The notes: generated by a model not told the origin, from the letters alone. A stretch of DNA of 64,000 bases from Gordonia effusa NBRC 100432 (GCF_000241305.1 NZ_BAEH01000075.1:25037-89036); one strand, 5' to 3'. Counted from the stretch's first letter, positions 27,170-37,393 are shown. A program made the numbers and translations.

Positions 27170-28912
27170 CTACGCCCGCACCGACGTCAGCACAGCTTCG
27201 ACGGCACCGTCGACCGGGACGGTCGCGGTCTCACCACTGAAGCGGTCGCGAATTTCGACGGTACCGTCGGCGAACCCACGCCCGACGACGACAATCGTTG
27301 GGACACCGATCAATTCGGAATCCTTGAACTTCACCCCCGGCGACGCCTTACGGTCGTCGATGAGCACTTCCACACCCGCGGCGTCGAGATCGGCAGCCAA
27401 TTGCTCCGCGCCGGCGACCGCAGCCTCGTCTTTGTTTGCGATCACCAGATGCACACCGAACGGCGACACCTCTTTCGGCCAGCGCAGCCCCTTGTCGTCG
27501 TGCCATTGCTCGGCGAGTACCGCGATGAGCCGCGACACCCCGACGCCGTAGGACCCCTGGGTGAGCCGCACCGGTTTACCGTTCTCGCCAAGGACGTCGA
27601 TTTCGAAGGCATCGGTGTATTTGCGGCCAAGTTGGAAGATATGTCCGATCTCAATTCCCTTGGCCGACACCAGTTTTCCCTGGCCGTCGGGTGACGGGTC
27701 GCCGTCGCGAACCTCAGCGGCCTCAATAGTGCCGTCCGCCGTGAAATCACGGTCGGCGACCAGATCGACATAGTGTTTGCCGGATACGTCGGCACCGGTG
27801 ATCCACGCGGTTCCCGAAACCACCCGAGGATCGACGAGGAAGCGAATACCGTTGGCCAGCAACGCCTTCGGCCCGATATATCCCTTAACCAAGAATGGGT
27901 TGGCAGCGAAGTCCGCCTCGTCGAGCAACGCGACTTCGGTTGGCTCAAGCGATGCTTCGAGACGCTTGAAGTCCACCTCGCGGTCGCCGGGAATGCCCAC
28001 ACCGAGCAGTTCCCACTCGCCACCGGGCTCACGCACTTTCACCATGACATTCTTCAAGGTGTCCGCCGCGGTCACCTCGCGGTCGAGCGCCCCGTTCGCC
28101 CACTCGACGAGGGAATCGATGGTCGGCGTGTTCTCGGTGTCGTGGACAACGGCCTCGGGTAGTCCGTCGAGCGGAATCGGTTCGGGTGCCGGCGTAATTA
28201 CAGCTTCGACGTTGGCGGCGTAACCGGACTCGACACATCGAACGTAGGTGTCCTCGCCCACCTCTGCCTCGGCGAGGAATTCTTCCGACGCACTTCCGCC
28301 CATCGCCCCCGACGTCGCCGAGACGATCACATAGCTCACCCGCAGACGCTCGAAGATCCGCTGATAGGCCTCGCGATGCGCGGCGTACGCTTCTTTCAAT
28401 CCGTCGTCGGACAGATCGAAGGAATACGAGTCCTTCATCACAAACTCCCGGCCACGCAGGATGCCGGCCCGGGGACGCTCTTCGTCGCGGTATTTCGTCT
28501 GGACCTGATACAGGATGACCGGCAGATCTTTATACGACGAGTACTCGCTCTTGACCAGATTCGCGAAGATCTCCTCATGCGTCGGGCCGAGGAGCATATC
28601 CGCACCCTTGCGGTCCTGGATCCGGAAGAGCGAATCGCCATACTCGGTCCAGCGCCCGGAGGTTTCGTAAGGATCGCGCGGCAGCAACGCCGGCAACAGA
28701 ATCTCTTGTCCGCCAATGCGATTCATTTCCTCGCGCACTACATTCTCCACGGCGCGCAGCACCTTGAGGCCCAGCGGTAGCCAGGAGTACACGCCCGGCG
28801 CAGCACGGCGCACATAGCCGGCACGGACCAGCAGTTTGTGGCTGGGCACCTCGGCGTCGGCCGGATCGTCGCGGAGGGTTCGCAGGAACAGGGAGGACAT
28901 GCGCGTAATCAC
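27170..28912 (-). CDS. proS: Prolyl-tRNA synthetase
   Basis: 580 residues, bacterial-type ProRS. Class II motif 2 region ([23 protein letters not shown]) and motif 3 ([10 protein letters not shown]) flank an inserted editing domain (about residues 225-400), and an anticodon-binding domain ends the protein. It charges tRNA-Pro and clears Ala-tRNA-Pro. The GTG at 28912 gives [20 protein letters not shown], the same N-terminus as M. tuberculosis ProS; an ATG at 28900 is the alternative. Only 21 bases separate it from divergent yaaA. Confidence 0.96.
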   Translation of the reverse strand: MITRMSSLFLRTLRDDPADAEVPSHKLLVRAGYVRRAAPGVYSWLPLGLKVLRAVENVVREEMNRIGGQEILLPALLPRDPYETSGRWTEYGDSLFRIQDRKGADMLLGPTHEEIFANLVKSEYSSYKDLPVILYQVQTKYRDEERPRAGILRGREFVMKDSYSFDLSDDGLKEAYAAHREAYQRIFERLRVSYVIVSATSGAMGGSASEEFLAEAEVGEDTYVRCVESGYAANVEAVITPAPEPIPLDGLPEAVVHDTENTPTIDSLVEWANGALDREVTAADTLKNVMVKVREPGGEWELLGVGIPGDREVDFKRLEASLEPTEVALLDEADFAANPFLVKGYIGPKALLANGIRFLVDPRVVSGTAWITGADVSGKHYVDLVADRDFTADGTIEAAEVRDGDPSPDGQGKLVSAKGIEIGHIFQLGRKYTDAFEIDVLGENGKPVRLTQGSYGVGVSRLIAVLAEQWHDDKGLRWPKEVSPFGVHLVIANKDEAAVAGAEQLAADLDAAGVEVLIDDRKASPGVKFKDSELIGVPTIVVVGRGFADGTVEIRDRFSGETATVPVDGAVEAVLTSVRA

Positions 28913-28933
28913 ACCGGACAGCTTAGTAACGTG

Positions 28934-29680
28934 ATGAAAGTGTTGGTAATCCTGCCTCCTTCCGAGACCAAGTCCGACGGTGGTTCGGGCGCGCCGCTCG
29001 ACCTCGACGCACTGTCGTTTCCTGCGCTCAATGAGAACCGGAAGCTCATCGGCGACGCCATCGTGACACTTGCCGCCGACCTCGACGCGAGCCGAAAAGC
29101 GCTTGGCCTGGGACAGTCGCAGCTGGCCGAAGTCGACCGCAACGCCGATCTGTGGTTGTCGCCGACGCGCACCGCGATCACGCGCTACACCGGCGTCCTC
29201 TACGACGCACTGGACTACTCCGGCCTAACCCGCGCGAGTAAAACCAAGGCCGGTGACCGCCTCGCCATCGGGTCGGCTCTGTTCGGAGTCGTCCGGGCGC
29301 GCGATCTGATTCCGGCATACCGGCTCTCCGGCGGGTCCAAACTGCCCGGCATGGGCACACTCGGCGCGGTCTGGAAGCCGGTGCTGTCGTCAGAATTGGA
29401 CGCGGTCGACGATTTTCTCGTCGATCTGCGGTCGGGCAGCTACCAGCAACTCGGCCCCGTCAAGCGCGCGGTGACCGCGACCGTCGTGTCCGAGGCGCCC
29501 GACGGCTCGCGGAAAGTGGTGAGCCACTTCAACAAACACTACAAAGGCCTGATCGCGCGCGATCTGGTAAACACCCGGCGCAATGTCAAAGACATCAATG
29601 CGTTGGCGGCGGTCCTATCCGACGCCGGGCAGCATGTCGAGATCGATGGGCCGACGTCGATCACAGTAGTAACCGGCTAG
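28934..29680 (+). CDS. yaaA: YaaA family peroxide stress protein (UPF0246)
   Basis: 248 residues with the family N-terminus [17 protein letters not shown] and the signature [14 protein letters not shown] and [17 protein letters not shown] segments. E. coli YaaA lowers free iron during peroxide stress and binds DNA. The ATG at 28934 sits 21 bases from the divergent proS start with no ribosome-binding site, so it is probably leaderless. A longer in-frame reading into proS is not family-like. Confidence 0.88.
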   Translation: MKVLVILPPSETKSDGGSGAPLDLDALSFPALNENRKLIGDAIVTLAADLDASRKALGLGQSQLAEVDRNADLWLSPTRTAITRYTGVLYDALDYSGLTRASKTKAGDRLAIGSALFGVVRARDLIPAYRLSGGSKLPGMGTLGAVWKPVLSSELDAVDDFLVDLRSGSYQQLGPVKRAVTATVVSEAPDGSRKVVSHFNKHYKGLIARDLVNTRRNVKDINALAAVLSDAGQHVEIDGPTSITVVTG

Positions 29681-29750
29681 ACAGACTCCAGTCTGCGACG
29701 TCACCACCACCCGAGGGCCACCTTCCCCCGCTGCGCTGTACTTGCAGACT

Positions 29751-31241
29751 TCAGCCCGCGTTAGCGGCCTCTTGTGCCGCCTGCCCTTCGGCGACTTCCG
29801 CGGGTGTGAAACGCATGAACAGCACCACGATGCCGGCGAGGATCGCGATACCCGCACACGATGCGAATGCCAGCCCGTAACCGTTAGCCAGGGCGTCGAG
29901 CTCGGCGTCGTTCATGGTCTCGACCGGGGCCGTAGTCCCGCCGAGAGAGAGCGATCGCGACGTCACCATCGCCCCGACAGCAACCAGTCCGACGGCGCCG
30001 CCGATCTGTTGGGCCACCTGAGCGAGCGCGGTCAGCGGGCCGATCTCGTTGGCGCCGACACCGGCGACCACCGACAGGGTCAGTGGGATGACCGCCATGC
30101 CGACGCCGAAGCCGATCACGACGACCGGTATCCCAATACTCGGGAAATACGACGGGTCGCCAGTGGCGATGGTCGCCGCGTATATGCAACCGGCGAAGAT
30201 CACCACGCCACCGATCAGCACCAGCCAGCGGGGCTGAATTCGCAGAGACAGTTTCGAAGCGATCGCGGCGGCGATGCCCAGCCCGAAAGCGAACGGAACG
30301 ACGGCCATGCCGCTCTGCAGCGGTGAGTACTTCAGGATTCCCTGCAGGTAGAGCGAGATAAATACCGCCATACACATCATGATCGCGCTGGCGAACAGAA
30401 TCGCGGCCAGCGCGGCCACTCGGCTGGTGTTATCGAATAGGGAGAACGGCAACAGCGGATTGGTTGCGGTCCGCTCGACCACGACGAATGCGATCAGAGC
30501 CACCACACCGCCGATCAACGAACCGATCACCACCGGACTCGACCATCCGTTTGGCCCCTCGTTGATGCCGAGAACGACGAGGGTGCAACCGAGCGTCGCG
30601 AGTATCGCCCCCGGCACATCGAGCGCGAGGCGTTCACCTTGCGACTCACGTAGGCACCACACCGCGCCGACGGCCACCAGCAGTCCGATCGGCACGTTGA
30701 TCAAGAAGACCAGACGCCAACTGATCTCGGTCAGCACACCACCGACAATAAGCCCGGCCACCGAACCGATACCGGTCATCGCGGCGTAGATCGCGAATGC
30801 GGTGCTGCGGTCCTTGCCTGGCGCGAAAGTCGTTGCGACAAGGGCCATTGCGGTTGGCGCGGCGATTGCCGCCGATACCCCCTGCAGTGCGCGTCCGGCA
30901 ACGAGCATCCATTCGTTCTGCGCGACGCCGCATAGTAGCGACGTCAACGTAAACGCGACGACGCCGACGATGAACATACGTTTACGCCCGAACGCATCAC
31001 CCAGGCGCCCGCCGAGAAGCATGAGTCCACCGAATGCCAACACATATGCCGTGATGATCCAGTTGCCGCTGGCCTCGGAGAGATGCAGTTGCTCACGGAT
31101 TCTGGGCAACGCCAGAGCGGCGACCGTACCGTCGAGCACCAACAGCAGTTGCATCCCGCTGATCACCAGGATCTGCGGGCCGAAAACCTTGCTGAATGCA
31201 CCGTCGGCAGGTGCGGCAGCGTTCGCCGTTGAATGAGACAT
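29751..31241 (-). CDS. efpA: EfpA-like 14-TM MFS drug efflux transporter
   Basis: 496 residues of the DHA2 (QacA-type) major facilitator group. Motif A GGRLGDAFGRKRMF follows TM2, TM1 carries QLLLVLDGTVAALALPRI with the conserved membrane Asp, and about 14 hydrophobic helices are seen. Position next to cysG matches M. tuberculosis efpA (Rv2846c), an essential lipid/drug exporter. The ATG at 31241 was chosen; an upstream TTG extension (31280) is unlikely. No clear Shine-Dalgarno sequence. Confidence 0.92.
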   Translation of the reverse strand: MSHSTANAAAPADGAFSKVFGPQILVISGMQLLLVLDGTVAALALPRIREQLHLSEASGNWIITAYVLAFGGLMLLGGRLGDAFGRKRMFIVGVVAFTLTSLLCGVAQNEWMLVAGRALQGVSAAIAAPTAMALVATTFAPGKDRSTAFAIYAAMTGIGSVAGLIVGGVLTEISWRLVFLINVPIGLLVAVGAVWCLRESQGERLALDVPGAILATLGCTLVVLGINEGPNGWSSPVVIGSLIGGVVALIAFVVVERTATNPLLPFSLFDNTSRVAALAAILFASAIMMCMAVFISLYLQGILKYSPLQSGMAVVPFAFGLGIAAAIASKLSLRIQPRWLVLIGGVVIFAGCIYAATIATGDPSYFPSIGIPVVVIGFGVGMAVIPLTLSVVAGVGANEIGPLTALAQVAQQIGGAVGLVAVGAMVTSRSLSLGGTTAPVETMNDAELDALANGYGLAFASCAGIAILAGIVVLFMRFTPAEVAEGQAAQEAANAG

Positions 31242-31302
31242 GAACTGCGACGCTACCGCGAGATGGCGTCTAGGTGCCAATCACCGTTGGCATATTCGCG
31301 GG

Positions 31303-32554
31303 TTACGATGCCGCGTCAGTGAACCCCGCGACATCACCGATCACCACGATCGCCGGCGGTTTGAGTTGCTGTTCGGTGGCCGTCTGAGCGGCTTCCGCGA
31401 GGGTTGTTCGCAGTACCCGTTGCGAGGGCAGCGACGCGTTTTCGATCAGGGCGACGGGTGTGCTCCCGGCGCGACCGCCGTCGAGAAGTGCGGTCGCGAA
31501 GGCGTCGACCCGTTCGACCGCCATCATCAGCACGATCGTGCCGCGCAGCCGGGCAAGAGCGGCCCAGTCGGTTAGCGAGTCCGGATGCCCGGGCGGCACG
31601 TGGCCCGACGCGATAACCACCTCGTGAGTAACACCGCGATGAGTGACCGGGATACCGGCCAACGCGGGCGCTGAGATGGAACTGCTGATTCCGGGCACGA
31701 CGGTAACCGGCACGATCTGCCTCCACGCACGCCTGCAACTCTTCGAAGCCGCGACCGTAGACATATGGATCGCCACCCTTGAGCCGCACCACGAATTTGC
31801 CGGATTGAGCGCGATCGACGAGGACGGCATTGATCGCCTCTTGTTTCATCGCGCGCCCGTAGGGAACCTTGGCGGCGTCGATTACCTCGACGTCGGGTCC
31901 TAGCCCAGCCAATAGCTCGGCGGGCGCGAGGCGGTCGGCGACCACGACGTCGGCTTGAGCCAGCAAGGCCCGGCCGCGCACGGTTATCAGATCAGGGTCA
32001 CCCGGACCGCCGCCTACCAGCGCGACGCCGGCCGGATGCTTCTCGTCGTCGATCGGCGCGATCGTCGTCGAGCCGTCGAAGACGGCAGCTACCAGGTCCC
32101 GGGCCCGTGCCGAGCGTCGATGATCACCCGCGGCGAGCACCCCGAACGTCAGCGCACCGTGGCTACCGCTGGCCGGCGTGACGGCGGAACCGCCGCGCGC
32201 GTCATCGGCGCGGACGCAGAAGATACGTGAGCGGTCTGCTTCCGCGACCACGGCCGCGTTAACCGCCGGATCGTCGGTACACGCGATGGCGTACCAGGCG
32301 CCGTCAAGGTCACCGTCGGCATAGGCCCGACGATGGACGTGGACGGCGGGATTCGATTCGACCGCCGGCGTCGGGTCGATGGCCACTACATGCACCTGTG
32401 CACCCGATGCGATCAGATTCGGCACCCGACGTTGCGCAACCGAACCCCCGCCCACTACAACCACTTTCCGGCCCGACAGATTCAGCCCCGCCAGATAGTG
32501 CGGTACGCCGTTCGACGTGTCGTCGGAATCATTGTGGGACGGGGGTTGTGGCAT
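31303..32554 (-). pseudogene. cysG: Multifunctional siroheme synthase / uroporphyrinogen-III methyltransferase, frameshifted
   Basis: The N-terminal half (from ATG 32554) carries the precorrin-2 dehydrogenase/ferrochelatase domain (VVVGGGSVAQRRV) and the start of the SUMT domain (VALVGGGPGDPDLITVRG, then RLKGGDPYVYGRGFEELQACVEA). After about 31718 the family sequence continues only in another frame (PVTVVPGISSSISAPALAGIPVTHRG) to a stop at 31303. Seven bases separate the GCA and CCG codons where six are expected, so one inserted base near 31711-31717 explains it. The enzyme makes precorrin-2, needed for siroheme and the local cobalamin genes. Sequencing error or recent mutation are both possible. 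Confidence 0.85.
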
Positions 32555-32585
32555 GGGAGAAAATGTTACCGACGACGGCGGCGTC

Positions 32586-33215
32586 TCACCGAGGCAGGCG
32601 TAGGGCGTTCACCCATAAATCGGTGCAGGTTTGCACCATCGCGTCGAAGTCGACTTCCTCTTCGAAGCAGAATGTGTGAAACGCGACGCGAGACACCATG
32701 GCCGACAATGCTTTTGCCGAAAGGTCGGGATCGAGATCGGGATCGGCCAGGCCGTCGGCCTGTAATGCGGCGATGGCGCGGGCGTTGCGTTCCACGAACG
32801 CGTTGCTCCGCGCCCTGCGCACACCGCGAAACTCCGAGTCGATCGCCGCCACCTGATCGAGCAGCTTCATCATCTTGGCGTTGCGCCGATATCCGTCCAG
32901 GTAGGCACGATTTGCCATTTCGATCTGACCGCGCAGCGAACCATCGCCATGCGTCGGGACCTGGGGATGGAGCATATCGTCCTGAATCTTCTCCAGCACC
33001 GCCTGGAGAATCTCGGCCTTGTCGGTGAAGTACGTGTAAAACGTGCCCGTCGAACAACGAGCCGACGTGGTGATGTCACTGAGTTTGGTGTCGACATAAC
33101 CCTTGCGCTCGAATACCCGCCGGGCGGCCGCGATCAGGTTCGCGCGGGTGCGTTCTCCGCGGGCGGTGATCGGTTCGCGTTGTGCCGTCGTGTCGGCGAG
33201 GACGGGGATCTCCAT
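32586..33215 (-). CDS. TetR family regulator
   Basis: 209 residues from the ATG at 33215 (AGGTG nearby). N-terminal helix-turn-helix: [27 protein letters not shown], then TGTFYTYFTDKAEIL. The C-terminal part is a ligand domain. Divergent from the phosphotriesterase-like gene by 211 bases, in which a perfect inverted repeat (33326-33353) is a likely operator. Ligand unknown; an acyl-CoA or lactone product of the neighbouring genes would be logical. Confidence 0.9.
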   Translation of the reverse strand: MEIPVLADTTAQREPITARGERTRANLIAAARRVFERKGYVDTKLSDITTSARCSTGTFYTYFTDKAEILQAVLEKIQDDMLHPQVPTHGDGSLRGQIEMANRAYLDGYRRNAKMMKLLDQVAAIDSEFRGVRRARSNAFVERNARAIAALQADGLADPDLDPDLSAKALSAMVSRVAFHTFCFEEEVDFDAMVQTCTDLWVNALRLPR

Positions 33216-33325
33216 CAGGCACACCTAACCATCGACAACCACTTCGAGCCACGCACGATGTGGCGAATGTTGATCATCACGCTCTCCCAACGTGCCAATC
33301 GGTCCAGTTCAACGGTCAGTTCTGA

Positions 33326-33353
33326 CACTTGAACCTGAAACTAGGTTCAAGTG
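33326..33353. promoter_or_regulatory. 10-8-10 inverted repeat between TetR and phosphotriesterase-like genes
   Basis: CACTTGAACC (33326-33335) and GGTTCAAGTG (33344-33353) are exact reverse complements around TGAAACTA. The site lies 110 bases from the TetR start and 73 bases before the phosphotriesterase-like GTG, fitting an operator for both. Confidence 0.65.
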
Positions 33354-33426
33354 GCTTCAGAATGCCATATGGTGACTGACACCACAGATAGTTCCGCGGT
33401 AGTGCGGCGTCACAGCAGGAGGATTC

Positions 33427-34407
33427 GTGACAACAGTCGAGACAGTCAAAGGTCAGGTCGACGTCGAAGATCTGGGCACCGTGCTCATGCACGAGCACGT
33501 CTTCACCATCAGCACCGAGATCCGGGAAAACTACCCGAACTATCCGGACCCGTGGGACGAGGAACATCGAGTCGCCGACGCCGTCGCGAAACTTACCGAG
33601 GCGACCACTCGCGGGGTGAGGACCATCGTCGACCCCACCGTCATCGGGCTCGGCCGATACATTCCCCGCATCCAGCGCATCAATGCTCAGGTCGACATCA
33701 ACATCGTCGTCGCCACCGGCATTTACACGTATCACGAAGAGCCCGTGCAGTTTCACTTCACCGGTCCGGGCCGCATCTTCGACGTGAAGGTGGATCCGAT
33801 GACCGAACTATTCGTCGGGGATATTCGCGAGGGTATCGCTGATACGGGCGTCAAGGCCGGTCTGCTGAAGTGTGCGATCGACGAGTACAGCCTCACCACC
33901 GGCGTAGAGCGGGTGATGCGAGCGGTGGCTCAGGCGCATGTCGAGACCGGGACACCGATCACCGTCCACACCCATGCCGCCGACAAGACCGGGCTGATCG
34001 CGGCCAAGGTGTTCGGCGAGGAGGGTGTGGATATGTCGAAGGTCGTCATCGGCCACAGCGGCGATTCGACCGATCTCGACTATCTCAAGGAGCTCGCGGC
34101 CACCGGCGCGATCTTAGGTATGGACCGATTCGGCATTGATGTCTTCTCTCCCTTCGAGGATCGCGTCAATACGGTCGCCGGGATGGTCGAGGCCGGATAC
34201 ACCTCGCAGATGGTGCTGGCGCATGACGCCTCCTGTTACAGCGACTTCTATCCCGAAGCGGCCGTCACCGCGGCTCTACCGAATTGGAAGTACACCCATA
34301 TCTTCGACGATGTCCTCCCCGCCCTGCGCGAACGCGGCGTCACCGACGAACAGATCACCACCATGCTGGTCGACAACCCGCGCGCCTACTTCTCCGGGGC
34401 CAAGTAG
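33427..34407 (+). CDS. Phosphotriesterase-family metallohydrolase (lactonase-like)
   Basis: 326 residues in the amidohydrolase TIM barrel. The binuclear site is complete: HEH near residues 21-23, carbamylated Lys near 148 (LLKCAID), His in HTH near 181, His in GHSGD near 209 and Asp near 267 (AHDAS). Family members (PTE and PTE-like lactonases) hydrolyse lactones or phosphotriesters. The GTG at 33427 has AGGAGG eight bases upstream. The acyl-CoA ligase ATG follows its stop with no gap. M. tuberculosis has a php gene beside a TetR gene elsewhere. Substrate not determinable; lactonase activity is the likelier native role. Confidence 0.9.
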   Translation: MTTVETVKGQVDVEDLGTVLMHEHVFTISTEIRENYPNYPDPWDEEHRVADAVAKLTEATTRGVRTIVDPTVIGLGRYIPRIQRINAQVDINIVVATGIYTYHEEPVQFHFTGPGRIFDVKVDPMTELFVGDIREGIADTGVKAGLLKCAIDEYSLTTGVERVMRAVAQAHVETGTPITVHTHAADKTGLIAAKVFGEEGVDMSKVVIGHSGDSTDLDYLKELAATGAILGMDRFGIDVFSPFEDRVNTVAGMVEAGYTSQMVLAHDASCYSDFYPEAAVTAALPNWKYTHIFDDVLPALRERGVTDEQITTMLVDNPRAYFSGAK

Positions 34408-35949
34408 ATGGCGGACCGCACCGTCATCCCGATCAGTCGCGACCACAATCCTTTTGCACAGGAAGGTGTTTCGGTCGACGACTTCGGCGTCCCCCATTTC
34501 GACGAACTACCGGCTTCACTGGTCGCCATGCTGCGCAGGCAAGTCGAACGACGCCCAGACACGGAGGCGCTGGTAGAGCTGGGCGGCGAGCGACTCACCT
34601 ATCGGGAGTTGTGGGATCGCGCCGCCCGGGTAGCCGGCGGCCTTCGCGCACAAGGCCTTTCGCCTGGGGACCGCGTAGCAGTGCGGTATCGGGCCGGCAA
34701 CACCTGGGTCATCGCGTTCTGGGGTGTCATCTTCGCCGGCGGCGTCGTCGTGGCCGTCAATACTCGTTCGACGCCAACGGAAACCGAGTTCGTCCTCACT
34801 GATTCGGGTACGACTATCGATCTCGCCGACGGCACTCCCCTTCCCGACGGCGACCCCTATCTGCAAGAGGGACTTGGTCTTTCGGATACCGCGGCGTTCT
34901 TCTACACCTCGGGAACCACCGGCAGCCCCAAGGGCGTGCCCACCAGTCACGAAGCCTTCCTGACCAATACTGAGAACGTGGCGCGATGTTTCGCCATCCC
35001 CGCCGACATCGGCGAAGGATTGCGGACGCTGATCAGCGTGCCCCTCTTTCATGTGACCGGCTGCAATTCCCAACTGCTCGTCGCTGCCTTCTACGGTGGT
35101 ACCGCGGTGATCATGCCCGCACTCGATCAGCAGTTGCTGATCGAGTCCCTGATCGCCGAGAAGATCACCTTCATGGTCACCGTTCCCGCGATTTACGCTC
35201 TGCTGCTGCGGAATCCGGCGTTGACCGCCATCGACACATCGAAGATAGGATGGGTCGCCTACGGTGGTGCGCCCATCGCGCCGACCTTGGTGCGCGAGTT
35301 GCAATCAACGTTTCCCAACGCGCGGGTATCGAACGGCTACGGCATGACCGAGACAGCGTCGTTGATGACGGTGCTCCCGCATGAAGATGCCGTGGCGCAC
35401 GCGGATTCGGTCGGCTACGCGGTGCCGTCGGTGACATTAGGACTCGCACCGCTCGATGATGCCAATCCGTCATTGGGCGAGCTTGTCGTTCGCGGCGGCA
35501 ATGTGACACGCGAGTATTGGCGTCGCCCTCAGGCCACCGCGGACACCGTTCGCGACGGTTGGCTCTACACCGGCGACATCGTTCGCGTCGACGATGCCGG
35601 ACGTATCTACATCGTCGACCGCAGTAAAGACATCATCAACCGCGGTGGTGAGAACGTCTCCAGTATCGAAGTCGAAGCGGCACTACTAGCGGCGCCGGGA
35701 GTACTGGAGGCGGCGGTACTCGCGGTCCCCGACGACATACTCGGCGAGAAGGTCGGCGCCGTACTCTATGGCGGCGATGCCGAAGTGAATGTCGAGGCGG
35801 TGATCGCGAATGTCGCCGAGGCGATCGCAGATTTCAAAGTGCCGCAATACGTTTCGGTCATCGACGAGCCATTGCCAAGAAACCCGGGCGGCAAAATCGT
35901 CAAGGGCCGTATCCGAGAGTCGATACGGTGGGGCGATCCGTTGAGGTAA
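34408..35949 (+). CDS. AMP-dependent acyl-CoA synthetase/ligase
   Basis: 513 residues of the ANL superfamily. The P-loop core FFYTSGTTGSPKGVPTSH, the YGMTETASL motif, the WLYTGDIVRVDDAGRIYIVDRSKDII region and the C-terminal Lys in PRNPGGKIVKGRIR (catalytic adenylation Lys) are all present. It activates a carboxylic acid to its CoA thioester via an acyl-adenylate. It begins immediately after the phosphotriesterase-like stop, so the two probably act in one pathway, for example ring or lactone opening followed by CoA activation. This pathway is inference. Confidence 0.9.
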   Translation: MADRTVIPISRDHNPFAQEGVSVDDFGVPHFDELPASLVAMLRRQVERRPDTEALVELGGERLTYRELWDRAARVAGGLRAQGLSPGDRVAVRYRAGNTWVIAFWGVIFAGGVVVAVNTRSTPTETEFVLTDSGTTIDLADGTPLPDGDPYLQEGLGLSDTAAFFYTSGTTGSPKGVPTSHEAFLTNTENVARCFAIPADIGEGLRTLISVPLFHVTGCNSQLLVAAFYGGTAVIMPALDQQLLIESLIAEKITFMVTVPAIYALLLRNPALTAIDTSKIGWVAYGGAPIAPTLVRELQSTFPNARVSNGYGMTETASLMTVLPHEDAVAHADSVGYAVPSVTLGLAPLDDANPSLGELVVRGGNVTREYWRRPQATADTVRDGWLYTGDIVRVDDAGRIYIVDRSKDIINRGGENVSSIEVEAALLAAPGVLEAAVLAVPDDILGEKVGAVLYGGDAEVNVEAVIANVAEAIADFKVPQYVSVIDEPLPRNPGGKIVKGRIRESIRWGDPLR

Positions 35950-35985
35950 GGGCTTGTGCGACAACGCTTCCCGAGGCATCTCGCC

Positions 35986-36096
35986 GTCTCGATACACCGC
36001 CGGGCTCGCAAGCTCGCACGACGGCACTCGACCATCGACAAGGTACCGCTGGTCGAGTGCCCAACGAGGCGCCAGCCGAGTCGGGTGTATCGAGAC
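35986..36096. repeat. Nested palindromic repeat (TCTCGATACACC / ACTCGACCA family)
   Basis: Outer arms GTCTCGATACACC (35986-35998) and GGTGTATCGAGAC (36084-36096) are exact complements. Inner arms GGCACTCGACCA (36023-36034) and TGGTCGAGTGCC (36050-36061) are exact complements too. It lies between the ligase and the SfnB-like gene. The words match those scattered at 16250-16500. Confidence 0.85.
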
Positions 36097-36114
36097 CACC
36101 TGCCACCGCACCGC

Positions 36115-37353
36115 TCAGATCAGCGACCCGCTCGGCGCGACGTCGTTCACCAGCTCATTTCCGACGTGGATATATTTCCACCGAGTGGGGTCATGCAACG
36201 TGTGGGTACGCGCGTCGCGCCAATAGCGATCCAGTCCGTGCTTGCGGTCGGTCGCCCCGGTGCCGGCTATCTCGAACAGTTCGTTCGCCGTGGTCACCGC
36301 GGTCTCGGCGGCGACCGCTCGCGCAGACGCCACCGCAAGTGACGCCTCGGTCGACTGAGCGCGTGTCGGCGTCAGGCCGGCCACGTCGATGGCATCAGCC
36401 GCCTCATGCAGCAACGCCCGTGCAGCCCGCACGCCGACGGCGAGTTTCCCCGTTTCATAGAGCAGATGCGAATCCTGGGAAGCCTCCGCCGCCGGACTGT
36501 CGCGGTAGACCCGAGTGCGTGTGCGTACGAATTCCGCCAGTCGCGCTAACGCGCCCTGCGCAATTCCGACATCGAGCGCCGCGTGGATGATCTGCCCGTA
36601 GGCACCGTCCACTCGCGGCGGTTCGGCGTCGGCCACTACCGGCACCACCTGCCACGGCTGCACCACCACTTCGTCGAGAGTTGTTGTCCCGCTGTGTGTT
36701 CCACGCTGACCGAACCCATTCCAATCGTCGGTAACATGCACACCGGGAGCATCCCGCGGCACGTAGACGATGACCGACGTTCCCGACAACCCAGTCGCGT
36801 TCACCGGAATCCATTGCGCCGTATAGGCTCCGGTGCTGTAGTACTTCGTGCCGGTGAGCCTCACCAGCCCGTCAACCTCGGACAACGCGGTCGTCCACTC
36901 CGCCATGCCGTTCGACTTTGATCCCGCGTTACGCTCCGCCTGCGCGTTGCCAAGCCGGTTTCCGTCAATCACCAAGCGACCGAAGAAGTCCCGCTGCTCG
37001 GGCGTGCCATGAACCAGAGCGTGCCGCAGAAAGTAGAAGTGGTTCTGTAACACCTGCGCGATCGATCCATCCGCTGCCGCGAGCGTCGCCACCACATCAA
37101 CAAGTGTTTTGGTCGACACCGCGGCCCCGCGCAGTTCAGTCGGAACAGTGATGCCAAGCAACCCGGATAGCCGGATCCGCTCGAGTTCGGCCGTTGGCGT
37201 GGAGCCGTCACGGTCGCGCTCGGCCGCGCCTATTTCGAATTCGGCGGCCAGTTCGGCGGCGACCTTAAGCGCCTCCTCTTCCGATCCGATGACCGACGCG
37301 CTCGGTAGCGAATCGTTCCAAGTTGACACATCGGACGGCGGCGTGGCTGGCAC
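36115..37353 (-). CDS. Acyl-CoA dehydrogenase-fold flavoprotein, SfnB/DszC-like monooxygenase
   Basis: 412 residues with the acyl-CoA dehydrogenase fold: N-terminal helices with GLLGITVPTELRGAAVSTKTL, a middle beta domain (TGTKYYSTGA), and a C-terminal helical bundle ending RYWRDARTHTLHDPTRWK. The motif set fits the SfnB/DszC group of FMNH2-dependent monooxygenases for sulfur compounds better than a true acyl-CoA dehydrogenase, as no catalytic Glu is evident by eye. Separated from the ligase by the nested repeat and transcribed the opposite way. Role in sulfur or carbon acquisition unproven. Confidence 0.82.
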   Translation of the reverse strand: MPATPPSDVSTWNDSLPSASVIGSEEEALKVAAELAAEFEIGAAERDRDGSTPTAELERIRLSGLLGITVPTELRGAAVSTKTLVDVVATLAAADGSIAQVLQNHFYFLRHALVHGTPEQRDFFGRLVIDGNRLGNAQAERNAGSKSNGMAEWTTALSEVDGLVRLTGTKYYSTGAYTAQWIPVNATGLSGTSVIVYVPRDAPGVHVTDDWNGFGQRGTHSGTTTLDEVVVQPWQVVPVVADAEPPRVDGAYGQIIHAALDVGIAQGALARLAEFVRTRTRVYRDSPAAEASQDSHLLYETGKLAVGVRAARALLHEAADAIDVAGLTPTRAQSTEASLAVASARAVAAETAVTTANELFEIAGTGATDRKHGLDRYWRDARTHTLHDPTRWKYIHVGNELVNDVAPSGSLI

Positions 37354-37374
37354 TTAGGCTCCAATCGACAAGTG

Positions 37375-37393
37375 GATACTTCCGTACCGTATC
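37375..37393. promoter_or_regulatory. Candidate operator upstream of the SfnB-like gene
   Basis: GATAC (37375-37379) and GTATC (37389-37393) are inverted around nine bases, and wider GTGG/CCAC words flank them with a two-base offset. It lies 22 bases before the SfnB-like ATG. Imperfect, so only suggestive. Confidence 0.3.

Noticed and set aside
29690..29712. Short CAGACT/AGTCTG palindrome between yaaA and efpA as a terminator
   Set aside because: The stem is only 6 bp with a two-base loop and no T-tract; too weak to call.
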